The notes beneath the pieces were generated by a model. The model was not told where the DNA came from and searched no databases. It was given only the letters and a program-made list of their open reading frames with translations. This document shows positions 1 to 5,915 of a stretch of 5,950 nucleotides of DNA, one piece after another. The translations under genes were made by a program, and so were the position numbers. The stretch is from Deltaproteobacteria bacterium (GTDB taxonomy: Bacteria; Desulfobacterota_C; Deferrisomatia; Deferrisomatales; JACRMM01), in assembly GCA_016218905.1 (NCBI GenBank), contig JACRCS010000738.1, forward strand, positions 1 to 5,950, given 5' to 3'. How positions within the stretch are numbered: the first letter of the stretch is position 1; each line of letters begins with the position of its first letter.

Positions 1-535
1 CCGCGTCCGGGTAGTCGCAGGGGAAGACCTCAGTGGTGAAGAACCGGATCACGCTTCGGTTGAACGCCTGGAACCCGGAGGTCGAGTCGGTGATGCGCTG
101 GCCGATGAGCCAGGACACGAGCCGGCGGAAGAAGGCCATCCCGACCCGGCGGGCGACAGACGGTTCGTAGCTCTCCCCGCCCAGGACGCGCGAGGCGAGG
201 GCGAAGTCGGTCTCGTCCGCGACTACCGGAGCGAGCACGTCCGGGATGCAGGCGGGATCGTGCTGCCCGTCGCCGTCGATCTGGACGAGGAAGTCGTACC
301 CTTTGGCGAGGGCGTACTTGTAGCCGGTCTGGATCGCCACCCCATAGCCCAGGTTGAAGGCGTGGGAGAGCACCACGGCGCCCGCGGCCCGGGCAGCCCC
401 ACCCGTGTCGTCCCCCGACCCGTCGTCGACCACGAGCACGTCGAAGCCCGGATTGACGGCGCGCACCCGCTCGACCACCTCGCCGATGCGGGCGCCCTCG
501 TTGTACGCGGGGATGAGGATCAGTACGCGAGGCAT
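1..535 (-). CDS. GT2 family glycosyltransferase, dolichol-phosphate sugar synthase-like (3' end outside window)
   Basis: Cytoplasmic or membrane-associated GT-A fold enzyme of the DPM/DPG synthase-like GT2 group, expected to move a sugar from a nucleotide donor to a lipid phosphate or other acceptor. The 178 visible residues begin VLILIPAYNEG (4-14). They continue with VVDDGSGDDT (35-44), the FNLGYGVAIQTGYKYA stretch (60-75), the metal-binding DGDGQHDP (87-94) and TDSTSGFQAF (149-158), all typical of this group. The ATG at 535 has a GAGGG Shine-Dalgarno word five bases upstream. The frame is open to the left edge, so the C-terminus, where some relatives carry membrane helices, is not visible. 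It lies 110 bp downstream of the preceding GT2 gene across a repeat-filled gap and may belong to the same transcript. Family assignment is firm; donor and acceptor are unknown. Confidence 0.9.
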   Translation of the reverse strand, partial: MPRVLILIPAYNEGARIGEVVERVRAVNPGFDVLVVDDGSGDDTGGAARAAGAVVLSHAFNLGYGVAIQTGYKYALAKGYDFLVQIDGDGQHDPACIPDVLAPVVADETDFALASRVLGGESYEPSVARRVGMAFFRRLVSWLIGQRITDSTSGFQAFNRSVIRFFTTEVFPCDYPDA

Positions 536-540
536 AAAGG

Positions 541-546
541 CCCTCA
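541..546 (-). promoter_or_regulatory. Ribosome binding site for the GT2 gene starting at 535
   Basis: The minus strand reads TGAGGG, then CCTTT, then ATG. This is a good Shine-Dalgarno match at a normal five-base spacing and supports the start at 535. It is the clearest ribosome binding site in the window; most other genes here start inside the preceding gene. Confidence 0.6.
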
Positions 547-692
547 AAAATCAGAGAGAATCAGGAAGAACAGGTTGAGACTGAATCAGGTGGAGGCTGA
601 GAAAGGCATTCGATCCTCCCTCTTCCTGCCCTTTCTGCTCTTCCCTCAACCTGCTCTTCTCTCAACCCCAACCTGCCTTTCCTGCTCTTCCT
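543..692. repeat. Purine/pyrimidine-asymmetric dispersed repeat, copy A
   Basis: On the minus strand this begins with a purine-rich block (GGAAGAGCAGGAAAGGCAGG, then GGTTGAG-type words, 615-692). It is followed by a pyrimidine-rich block (TCTCAACCTGTTCTTCCTG and similar, about 543-610), giving a loose, imperfect inverted repeat. It shares 24 identical bases with copy B (669-692 against 4432-4455) and a 37-base segment with two mismatches (648-684 against 4457-4493). The two shared segments come in opposite order in the two copies, so the element is a mosaic of short units. It fills most of the gap between two GT genes and also encodes the last residues and the stop of the gene ending at 646. 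No transposase is present. Function is unknown. Confidence 0.75.
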
Positions 693-1488
693 TTGGCTTT
701 AGCCACCGGTATAGGAGCCGGGTGCGCCAGCCGAAGAGGCGGTGGAGCGCCAGGGCGGCCCGGCCGCGCCAGCCGAGCCCGGCCGCGTGCGCCCGGGCCG
801 TCACGAGCGCCGCCCCGAGCTGCTTCGCCGTTTCGCGGCTGCCTTTCGCCTTCCCGTGCACCCGGAAATCCGCCAGCACATCCTCGAGCACCAGCGGCTC
901 AGTCGCGCCTGCGAAACGGAGCCAGAGATCGTAGTCCATCTCGAGGTGCCGATCGAGGTCGAGCCCTCCCACCTGCTCCCAGAGACCACGGTTCCAGAAG
1001 ACCGCCATCTGCGGGATGAAGTTCTCCGTGAGGAGCTTCAGCCGGGAGAACTTCCGGCCGCGCCAGTTCTTGTAGCGCACGATCAGCCCCCCGGAGGCCC
1101 TTCCGGAGGCGTCGATTACGCCGGCGCGCCCGTACAGCCAGCGGGGCTCTGGCGTGTCGAGCCAGCCGACCACCTTCGCCAGGGCGCCCGGGCGCAGCCG
1201 GTCGTCCGAGTTGAGCCAACCGAGGACCCGGCCGCGCGCCCGCGCGAGGGCCCGGTTCACGGCGTCGGACTGCCCCCGATCGGGCTCGAAGTGGACCACC
1301 AGGCGCTCCCCGTACTCCTCGGCCAGCGCGACGAGGAGCTCCCGCGAGCCGTCCGTCGAGCCCGGATCCATCACGAGCAGCTCGACCCCGGCGAGCTCCT
1401 GGTCCAGCACCGAACGGACCGCCTCCTCCAGGAAAGCGACCTGCTGGAAGCTCGGCATCGCGACGGAGACGCGAGGCGCCTCGCTCAT
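646..1488 (-). CDS. GT2 family glycosyltransferase with repeat-encoded C-terminal tail
   Basis: A 280-residue cytoplasmic GT-A enzyme. VSVAMPSFQQ (7-16) and MDPGSTDGS (40-48) form the nucleotide-sugar site. RGQSDAVNRAL (71-81) leads into WLNSDD (91-96), the DXD-type metal motif, and EMDYDLWLR (183-191) carries the likely catalytic acid region. The ATG at 1488 overlaps the TGA of the upstream GT gene as ATGA, and no Shine-Dalgarno word precedes it, so translation is probably coupled. The frame stays open 987 bases further upstream, but that stretch is an arginine/proline-rich shadow of the neighbouring gene, so the start is at MSEAPRV. Residues from about 266 (KEEQERQV...) are encoded by the dispersed repeat, and the stop TGA is part of its GGTTGA word. 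The native C-terminus probably ended near LYRWLK. It is similar in motifs and layout to the next gene upstream, suggesting paralogy. Confidence 0.9.
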   Translation of the reverse strand: MSEAPRVSVAMPSFQQVAFLEEAVRSVLDQELAGVELLVMDPGSTDGSRELLVALAEEYGERLVVHFEPDRGQSDAVNRALARARGRVLGWLNSDDRLRPGALAKVVGWLDTPEPRWLYGRAGVIDASGRASGGLIVRYKNWRGRKFSRLKLLTENFIPQMAVFWNRGLWEQVGGLDLDRHLEMDYDLWLRFAGATEPLVLEDVLADFRVHGKAKGSRETAKQLGAALVTARAHAAGLGWRGRAALALHRLFGWRTRLLYRWLKPKEEQERQVGVERRAG

Positions 1489-2675
1489 GGAGCGCCGAGC
1501 CGGTAGTCCGCGAGGACGAAGCCCGCCCGCCGCGGGCCCAGCCTCGGGTCCAGCGGCGGCACCTCGACGGTCGCCGCGCACGCGAGCTCCGCCCTCACCG
1601 GCACGTTCCCCGCTGGAACCGGCAGCTCGAGGCGGAAGGACTCGCCCGGACCGAGGGAGCCGGTGGAAGCGGTCCGGCCGGCCGTCCGGAGCTCTACCCG
1701 CTGTCCTGCCAGGTCGAGGTTTTTCCCTTCGATCCCGAGCCGGCAGGCGCTCCCGTCGGAAGGCACCCAGAGCCTTCCCCGCTTCCCCACGAGCCCGTCC
1801 CGCCACAGCCCCTGGACGTTCTGGAGCCACCTGCGAAGGCTCCGCTCCGTTCCTTCGACGAGCGGCGAGACCACCGTCCGGAGCCGTCCGGGTACGCTCG
1901 CTGTCATCACCTCCGGCGTGATCAGCTCGGCGTTGCCGCAGAACTTCCGGACGACCGTGATGATCGCGTGGGAGACGGCCGCGGGAGAGAGGCCCGAGAC
2001 GCCGTGACGGCGCAGGATCTTCACGATCTCGGCGAGGCGCCGGTACCCCCCGGTGGCGGTCTTCGTCGCGCCGTAGATCCGGCTCGCCGCCAGCACCTGG
2101 CCCGTGTAACAGAAGGGAAACCGCTTCCCGAGCCGGATCCAGAGTTCCCAGTCGAGGCCCCAGTTGAGGTCCTCGGCCAGCAGCCCGCACTCGAAGAGGG
2201 CGTCCCGGCGAAAGAAGACCGTCGGCTGGAGGATGTAGTCGGAGTGGTTCGCCAACCGCCAGAGGTCGAAGGGAACGGTCTCCGGGAATCTCCAGAGGAC
2301 GCTCCCGTCCTCGGCGACGAGGTTCCCTTCTCCGTAGACGAGCGCCGCGCCGGGGTTCCGGCCCAGCACCTCCACGGCGTGGGCGACGGCACCGGGATAG
2401 TAGAAGTCGTCGGAGTTGAGCCAGGCGACGATCTCGCCGCGGCTCCTCCGGAACCCCTCGTTGATGGCCTGACACTGACCGCCGTCGCGCTCGCTGCGAA
2501 ACCAGATCCTGTCGCCGTAGCTCTCCAGGATTTCCCGGGAACCGTCCTCACTCCCGCCGTCGAGCGCCAGCACCTCGAGCGGCGCGTACCCCTGCGAGAG
2601 GATGCTGTCGATCGCGGTGCGGAGAAAGGCCGCCTGGCGAAAGGACGGAACGACGATGCTTACCAAGGGCCCCAT
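1485..2675 (-). CDS. GT2 family glycosyltransferase with C-terminal beta-rich domain
   Basis: A 396-residue enzyme. The N-terminal GT-A domain (1 to about 225) has VSIVVPSFRQ (5-14), LDGGSEDGS (38-46), GGQCQAINEGF (65-75), WLNSDD (85-90) and NWGLDWELWIRL (171-182), all expected of an active family 2 enzyme. After a linker containing basic and aromatic residues (about 260-292), residues 295-396 alternate short hydrophobic strands and turns. They end in PPLDPRLGPRRAGFVLADYRL, which resembles the small beta-sandwich tails seen on some surface-glycan glycosyltransferases; this is inferred by eye. The ATG at 2675 directly precedes the canonical GT2 first strand, and no in-frame alternative fits better. 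No strong Shine-Dalgarno word is visible upstream. The stop overlaps the next gene's start by four bases. It probably elongates the same glycan as its paralogue downstream; sugars are unknown. Confidence 0.9.
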   Translation of the reverse strand: MGPLVSIVVPSFRQAAFLRTAIDSILSQGYAPLEVLALDGGSEDGSREILESYGDRIWFRSERDGGQCQAINEGFRRSRGEIVAWLNSDDFYYPGAVAHAVEVLGRNPGAALVYGEGNLVAEDGSVLWRFPETVPFDLWRLANHSDYILQPTVFFRRDALFECGLLAEDLNWGLDWELWIRLGKRFPFCYTGQVLAASRIYGATKTATGGYRRLAEIVKILRRHGVSGLSPAAVSHAIITVVRKFCGNAELITPEVMTASVPGRLRTVVSPLVEGTERSLRRWLQNVQGLWRDGLVGKRGRLWVPSDGSACRLGIEGKNLDLAGQRVELRTAGRTASTGSLGPGESFRLELPVPAGNVPVRAELACAATVEVPPLDPRLGPRRAGFVLADYRLGAP

Positions 2676-2766
2676 CGAACACTCACGCTGAAGAAACCTG
2701 ACGCCTCGCCGAGACGGGAGAGCCGCTCAGGGTTCTCCGGAATCTCAGTGGCTCGGACGGACAGAC

Positions 2767-2855
2767 TGTCGCTCGCAGAGGCGCAGAGAGCGCAGAGAAA
2801 GACAAAAGCCCCGACCTTGTTGTTCTCTGCGGTCTCTGTGCCTCTGCGAGAGACA
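2767..2855. repeat. Large imperfect palindrome of the CTCTGCG type in the intergenic gap
   Basis: Two 36-base arms, 2767-2802 and 2820-2855, are reverse complements with about four mismatches, separated by a 17-base loop. Each arm is itself built of repeated GCAGAG words. The 248-bp gap between the GT-C stop and the next GT start is otherwise nearly empty. It also holds a weaker 11-base inverted repeat (2720-2730 with 2744-2754, nine matches) and the stem-loop at 2909-2927. From memory, such palindromes are scattered in many copies in environmental bacterial genomes and give rise to spurious small proteins containing phrases such as FLCALCASA, which one frame here does encode. It could fold in mRNA and act as a processing, attenuation or stability element; that is inference. 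No clear promoter is visible in the gap. Confidence 0.75.
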
Positions 2856-2908
2856 CAGGTCTTGCCTTTTGCCTGGGCCATGCCGCCGGGACCGCTACCC
2901 ACAGAAGT

Positions 2909-2927
2909 CTGAAGCTCCCCGCTTCAG
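2909..2927 (-). other. Short perfect stem-loop at the end of the GT-C gene
   Basis: CTGAAGC (2909-2915) and GCTTCAG (2921-2927) pair perfectly around a five-base loop, and the stop codon of the GT-C gene (2924-2926) lies in one arm. On the transcript no run of U follows, so it is not a classic intrinsic terminator. It may protect a 3' end or be chance. Confidence 0.35.
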
Positions 2928-4474
2928 GACGGCGTCCCCTCTCGGGACCGCTCGCGCCGCTTGAAGAGAACCGCCGATCCGGTCCGGTCCTCCAGCGCGG
3001 CGTACCGGCTCGCCACGAGGTCTTCCAGAGCGGCGGGCAGGCGCGGGTAGTCCTTCGTCTTCCAGATGATCAGCCGCGGCTCGTTCCGGACGAGATCCTC
3101 CCGGTACTGCTGCCACACGTCGATTCCGAAGCCCTTCACGTCCGCGACGGGGTACGTGTAATGGTATCGCGAGCTGCCCTGCCGTTCCGACAGGTAGTAC
3201 AGCTGGGAATCGTTTCCGACGACGGCAATCTTGTCGGTGGGAGCCGAGTGGTACTTGATGAGGGAGACGAGCCTCATCAGCTCTTCGTCCGGCCGGTACG
3301 CGACGTAGGTCCAATACGCCTGCTGCACCGCTTGATACCAACAGAACGAGGCGAGGATGCAGACGAGCGCCCATCTGCCCATCTTCCCTCTTTGGCGCAA
3401 ATGCTCGAGGACGAATGCCGTCGTGACGCAGAGCAGCGGGACGAGAATTATCGCATAGTGGGGGTAGTCGCGCCCAGACAAACCGCAGCCCAGGACTAGG
3501 GTTACGGCCAGCGCGGACGCCAGCCCCGCGTGCAGCGCCCTGCTCTCGCCGCGCGCGGTGAGATGCGCGACGTACAGGCCGTAGAGAGAGAAAGGGATGA
3601 CGGCGGAGCCGCGATGGACGTTTACCAACGCGTAATAGGTACCCTTCGCCAGAGAGAAGACCGACACCGGTGGGTTGACGCGATTGAACTTCCAATAGCA
3701 GGCGACCGCGTCCTCCAGGACGCCGGTGTGGAGGGCGTACGCTACGAAAGGCGCGAGGGTCGCCAGCACCGTCGGAACGACTACGGCGGCGGCGCGCGCC
3801 ACGTAGGCGTACCTCCCCCGGACGAGCAGCACGACCGCCGTGGAGAGGCCGAAGCCTGCCCACGGAGCCGCCAGGTTCGGCTGCAGGAGAAGGACCAGCG
3901 CGAAGCAGACGGAGATGCAGACGAGTTCCCGCGTCCTGAAGAATTCGTCGCGCGCGTCTGCCCTGGCGAGTCCCCTCACGAAGAGAAAGAGCGAGATCCC
4001 GAGGAAGGGGAGCGCATAGTGCTGGGCGCCCTGCCCCGGCTGGAGCACCGAGAGCAGAGAGAGGGCATAGACCGCGGAACAGAGGGCGACGAACCTCCCG
4101 GAGAGGAGCCGGGCTGCCTTGTAGGAGAAGAGGGCGGCGACCCATAGGGTGACCACCTCCATCCACCAGATGCCCACCAGGCGTCCGCCGGCGAGCCAGA
4201 GGCCGAGCGCGTTCAGGAGGTAGAGGAGAGGGCCCTTGTGATCGAAGAAGTCCTCGTAGATCCGTGCGCCCCGGAGGAGCTCCCTGGCACCGTAGATGAA
4301 GACGCCGCCGTCGTACTCCGAGGTCTTGTTGGCGAAGGGCGCCAGAGGGCTCTGCAACAGGATGAGGACGGCGACGCAGAGGAGGATCAAGGTTGAGGTT
4401 GAGGTTGAGGTTGAGGGAACTTCCTCAACCTCAACCTGCCTTTCCTGCTCTTCCTGAACCTGCTCTTCTCTCAA
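2924..4474 (-). CDS. GT-C superfamily membrane glycosyltransferase (ArnT/PMT-like); start uncertain
   Basis: A 516-residue polytopic membrane protein of the GT-C type, which uses a polyprenyl-phosphate sugar on the outer face of the membrane. A first helix (about 29-45) is followed by a loop with SEYDGGVFIYGARELL (52-67) and IYEDFFDHKGPLLY (72-85), where the acidic residues match the catalytic first loop of this class. Further hydrophobic spans lie at about 103-118, 128-145, 153-167, 184-198, 203-218, 226-248, 291-304, 317-330, 339-355 and 367-385. A soluble tail (about 396-510) includes QLYYLSERQ. Apart from the start codon there is no methionine before about residue 105. The best start is a TTG at 4474 overlapping the upstream stop as TTGA; another TTG at 4390 sits just before the first helix. 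Residues 1-28, including STSTSTST, are encoded by the dispersed repeat and are probably not native. Substrates are unknown. Confidence 0.85.
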   Translation of the reverse strand: MREEQVQEEQERQVEVEEVPSTSTSTSTLILLCVAVLILLQSPLAPFANKTSEYDGGVFIYGARELLRGARIYEDFFDHKGPLLYLLNALGLWLAGGRLVGIWWMEVVTLWVAALFSYKAARLLSGRFVALCSAVYALSLLSVLQPGQGAQHYALPFLGISLFLFVRGLARADARDEFFRTRELVCISVCFALVLLLQPNLAAPWAGFGLSTAVVLLVRGRYAYVARAAAVVVPTVLATLAPFVAYALHTGVLEDAVACYWKFNRVNPPVSVFSLAKGTYYALVNVHRGSAVIPFSLYGLYVAHLTARGESRALHAGLASALAVTLVLGCGLSGRDYPHYAIILVPLLCVTTAFVLEHLRQRGKMGRWALVCILASFCWYQAVQQAYWTYVAYRPDEELMRLVSLIKYHSAPTDKIAVVGNDSQLYYLSERQGSSRYHYTYPVADVKGFGIDVWQQYREDLVRNEPRLIIWKTKDYPRLPAALEDLVASRYAALEDRTGSAVLFKRRERSREGTPS

Positions 4475-4495
4475 CCTCTACCTGCCTTTCCTGGA
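4389..4495. repeat. Purine/pyrimidine-asymmetric dispersed repeat, copy B, with GGTTGA tandem array
   Basis: On the plus strand four exact GGTTGA hexamers (4391-4414) are followed by a six-base loop (4417-4422) and the complementary CCTCAACCTCAACCT (4423-4437), making a perfect 15-bp stem with 4402-4416. It then runs into pyrimidine words CCTGCCTTTCCTGCTCTTCC and similar, to about 4495. The segments 4432-4455 and 4457-4493 match copy A. The repeat lies across a gene junction: it encodes the last residues (PPGKAGRG) and stop of the GT2 gene upstream and the first 28 residues of the GT-C gene. The hexamer length keeps the frame open, since extra units add two codons each. Confidence 0.8.
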
Positions 4496-5199
4496 GGAAA
4501 GCGTTCGAGGGACCGGCGCAGTTGCGCGACGAGGTCGATTACCATGGGGAACCTTCGGGGGATGGAGACGGGCGCGCACCGGACCTCCTCGATGCGCACC
4601 GGCAGCTCGACGATCTCCTCGCCGAGCTTCCAGGCGAGGAGGACGATCTCCGTCTGAAAGACCTCGTCGGTCGTGAGCGCCTTTCGACACAGCTCCTTCG
4701 CGAGCGCGGCGTCGATCGTCTTCAGCCCGTGGGTGTCGGTCCCCGGGTAACCGAAGGCGAGCTTCAGCAGGGCGTTGAAGGCGCGCGTCAGGAGCCGGCG
4801 CTTGAGGGGCCTTCGATCCACCGACTCCGGATGCCGTTTGGAGCCGACGACGAACCGGGCACCCCGCTCCAGCGCGTCGATCGAACGTCGAACGAAGTCC
4901 AGATCCAAGAAGTCGCACTCGAGCACCGTGACGCGGGCGCCTCGCGCCTCCAGCATCCCGCGCTTGATCGCCTCGCCGTAGCTTCCCCGGGCGTTGGAGA
5001 GGACGCGGACCGTGTCCGGATATCGCGCCTCGAGCCGTCTGGCGCACGCCAACGTGTCGTCGCGGCTCCCGTTCTCCACCAGGAGGACTTCCCAGTCGAC
5101 CTCGGGCATCCGGGCGAGGAGCCGGTCCACGAACGTCGAGACGTAGGGCTCGAGATTCTCCGCCTCGTTGTGGGCGGGAACGACGATGCTGTGCGTCAC
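4471..5199 (-). CDS. GT2 family glycosyltransferase, DPM synthase-like
   Basis: A 242-residue enzyme with a GTG start. HSIVVPAHNEAENL (3-16) and LLVENGSRDDT (39-49) form the nucleotide-sugar site, followed by GSYGEAIKRGML (72-83). At the place of the usual DXD metal motif the sequence is LECDFLDLDFVRRS (93-106), so one aspartate of the motif is replaced by glutamate. GTDTHGLKTID (153-163), TTDEVFQTEIVLLAW (176-190) and VELPVRIEEVR (197-207) fit the DPM-like group. The frame continues upstream, but that part is an arginine-rich shadow of the flavoprotein gene. The GTG overlaps the flavoprotein stop as GTGA, with GGGAGAG about eight bases upstream. The pair of flavoprotein and DPM-like GT2 suggests joint action on one lipid-linked or surface sugar. 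The last residues and TGA come from the dispersed repeat. Confidence 0.88.
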   Translation of the reverse strand: MTHSIVVPAHNEAENLEPYVSTFVDRLLARMPEVDWEVLLVENGSRDDTLACARRLEARYPDTVRVLSNARGSYGEAIKRGMLEARGARVTVLECDFLDLDFVRRSIDALERGARFVVGSKRHPESVDRRPLKRRLLTRAFNALLKLAFGYPGTDTHGLKTIDAALAKELCRKALTTDEVFQTEIVLLAWKLGEEIVELPVRIEEVRCAPVSIPRRFPMVIDLVAQLRRSLERFPPGKAGRG

Positions 5200-5915
5200 G
5201 GCGGGAGCTCTCCCGCGGCCCGAACGGCCGTCAGGATGCAGTCTTCCATGCTCGTGTAGTCCCACCGGCCGTACCGCCCGATCAAGTGCACCCCGTCCTC
5301 CCGCAGGCGCCCCGCGAGCCCCTCCAGGAGGGCCTCCCGCTCCTCGGTGAGGTGGACGTAGGCGCAAGCGATCGCGTTCAGGCTCGCGCAGACGACTCTG
5401 CCGGGATCGACCCACCCCAGACCGGCGAGGGCCTCGAGGGCGTCGGGCAGCACGTGGCGCGCGAGGTCGGCCCGGTCCACCGCGGCTCCGTCGGCCCCCA
5501 CTTCGACGTAGAGCGAGTGGCATCCCGCAGCACACGTGCCCCGGCTGATGTTGCTGTAGCAACCTACGCGGTAGAAGGGGATGTCGCGGTCGGCCACGTA
5601 GACCCAGTGGACCCCCTCGAGCGCCTCGGGAACCGCGCCGCGGATCCCCAGGTTCAAGCAGAGCGTCGCCCCCCAGGTGAGGCGGTCGGCGTACGCCGCG
5701 AGCTCCCGGTCCGAAGACATGCGGCAGAGGTCGGGAAGCGGGAGGCTCGAGAGGAGGTGCTCGTAGGGGTACGAGCGCCCCTCTCGGGTGGCGACCCGAC
5801 GGCCCTTCAGATCGACGGCTACGGCCACGTGGTGCTTCCGTTGGACCCATTGGCCGACAAATTCAAGGCATTTGGGTTTGACGTGTTTGAAGCGGATGGC
5901 AATGACATGGCCCAC
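5196..5915 (-). CDS. C-terminal part of an FAD-dependent amine-oxidase / protoporphyrinogen-oxidase-like oxidoreductase, 5' part replaced
   Basis: Counting from a GTG at 5915 the frame gives 239 residues, and it stays open to the right edge. Residues from about 30 onward fit a flavin amine-oxidase-like protein. VAVDLKGRRVATREG (33-45) precedes PYEHLLSSLPLP (50-61), the usual strand leading into the substrate domain. VHWVYVADRDIPFYRVGCYSN (102-122) and the C-terminal FAD-contacting HLIGRYGRWDYTSMEDCI (210-227) follow. Family members are usually 400-500 residues with an N-terminal GxGxxG nucleotide-binding fold, which is absent here. Residues 1 to about 29 do not look like this family, have lower GC, and lie antisense to a transketolase-like reading frame, so the true gene is cut at about 5800-5830. 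Homologues next to glycosyltransferases are thought to act on lipid-linked or nucleotide sugars, as UDP-galactopyranose mutase does. The precise reaction is unknown. Confidence 0.75.
   Translation of the reverse strand: MGHVIAIRFKHVKPKCLEFVGQWVQRKHHVAVAVDLKGRRVATREGRSYPYEHLLSSLPLPDLCRMSSDRELAAYADRLTWGATLCLNLGIRGAVPEALEGVHWVYVADRDIPFYRVGCYSNISRGTCAAGCHSLYVEVGADGAAVDRADLARHVLPDALEALAGLGWVDPGRVVCASLNAIACAYVHLTEEREALLEGLAGRLREDGVHLIGRYGRWDYTSMEDCILTAVRAAGELPP
5200..5216 (-). promoter_or_regulatory. Ribosome binding site inside a hairpin, upstream of the GTG start at 5199
   Basis: On the minus strand GCGGGA (5216-5211) and TCCCGC (5206-5201) form a perfect six-bp stem with loop GAGC. The Shine-Dalgarno-like GGGAGAG spans stem and loop, eight bases before the GTG. 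Ribosomes finishing the upstream flavoprotein would melt it, which fits translational coupling. In GC-rich coding DNA a hairpin this short may be chance. Confidence 0.3.

Noticed and set aside
260..934. Plus-strand frame of 224 residues at the left end, and other plus-strand frames up to about 315 residues.
   Set aside because: They lie opposite well-supported minus-strand glycosyltransferases and have shadow-type composition with no family motifs.
1489..2475. Long open minus-strand frame continuing upstream of the GT2 gene at 646-1488, which would make a 609-residue protein.
   Set aside because: Its sequence is arginine/proline/glycine-rich with no recognisable motif, and it overlaps a clear GT2 enzyme in another frame. 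GC-rich DNA commonly gives such open shadow frames.
2660..2902. 80-residue minus-strand frame across the intergenic palindrome, containing FLCALCASA.
   Set aside because: It is a translation of the CTCTGCG palindrome, a known kind of spurious small-protein call. It has no ribosome binding site or domain.
2909..2927. Stem-loop as an intrinsic terminator for the GT-C transcript.
   Set aside because: The stem is only seven bp and no U-tract follows on the transcribed strand, so it is kept only as a stem-loop.
2895..4166. 423-residue minus-strand frame overlapping the GT-C gene.
   Set aside because: Basic, low-complexity translation with no motif. The GT-C frame has coherent membrane helices and conserved motifs over the same DNA.
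4391..4437. Possible CRISPR-like or telomere-like array of GGTTGA units.
   Set aside because: Only four hexamers, no spacers, no cas genes, and an adjacent inverted copy. It fits a simple tandem or palindromic repeat better.
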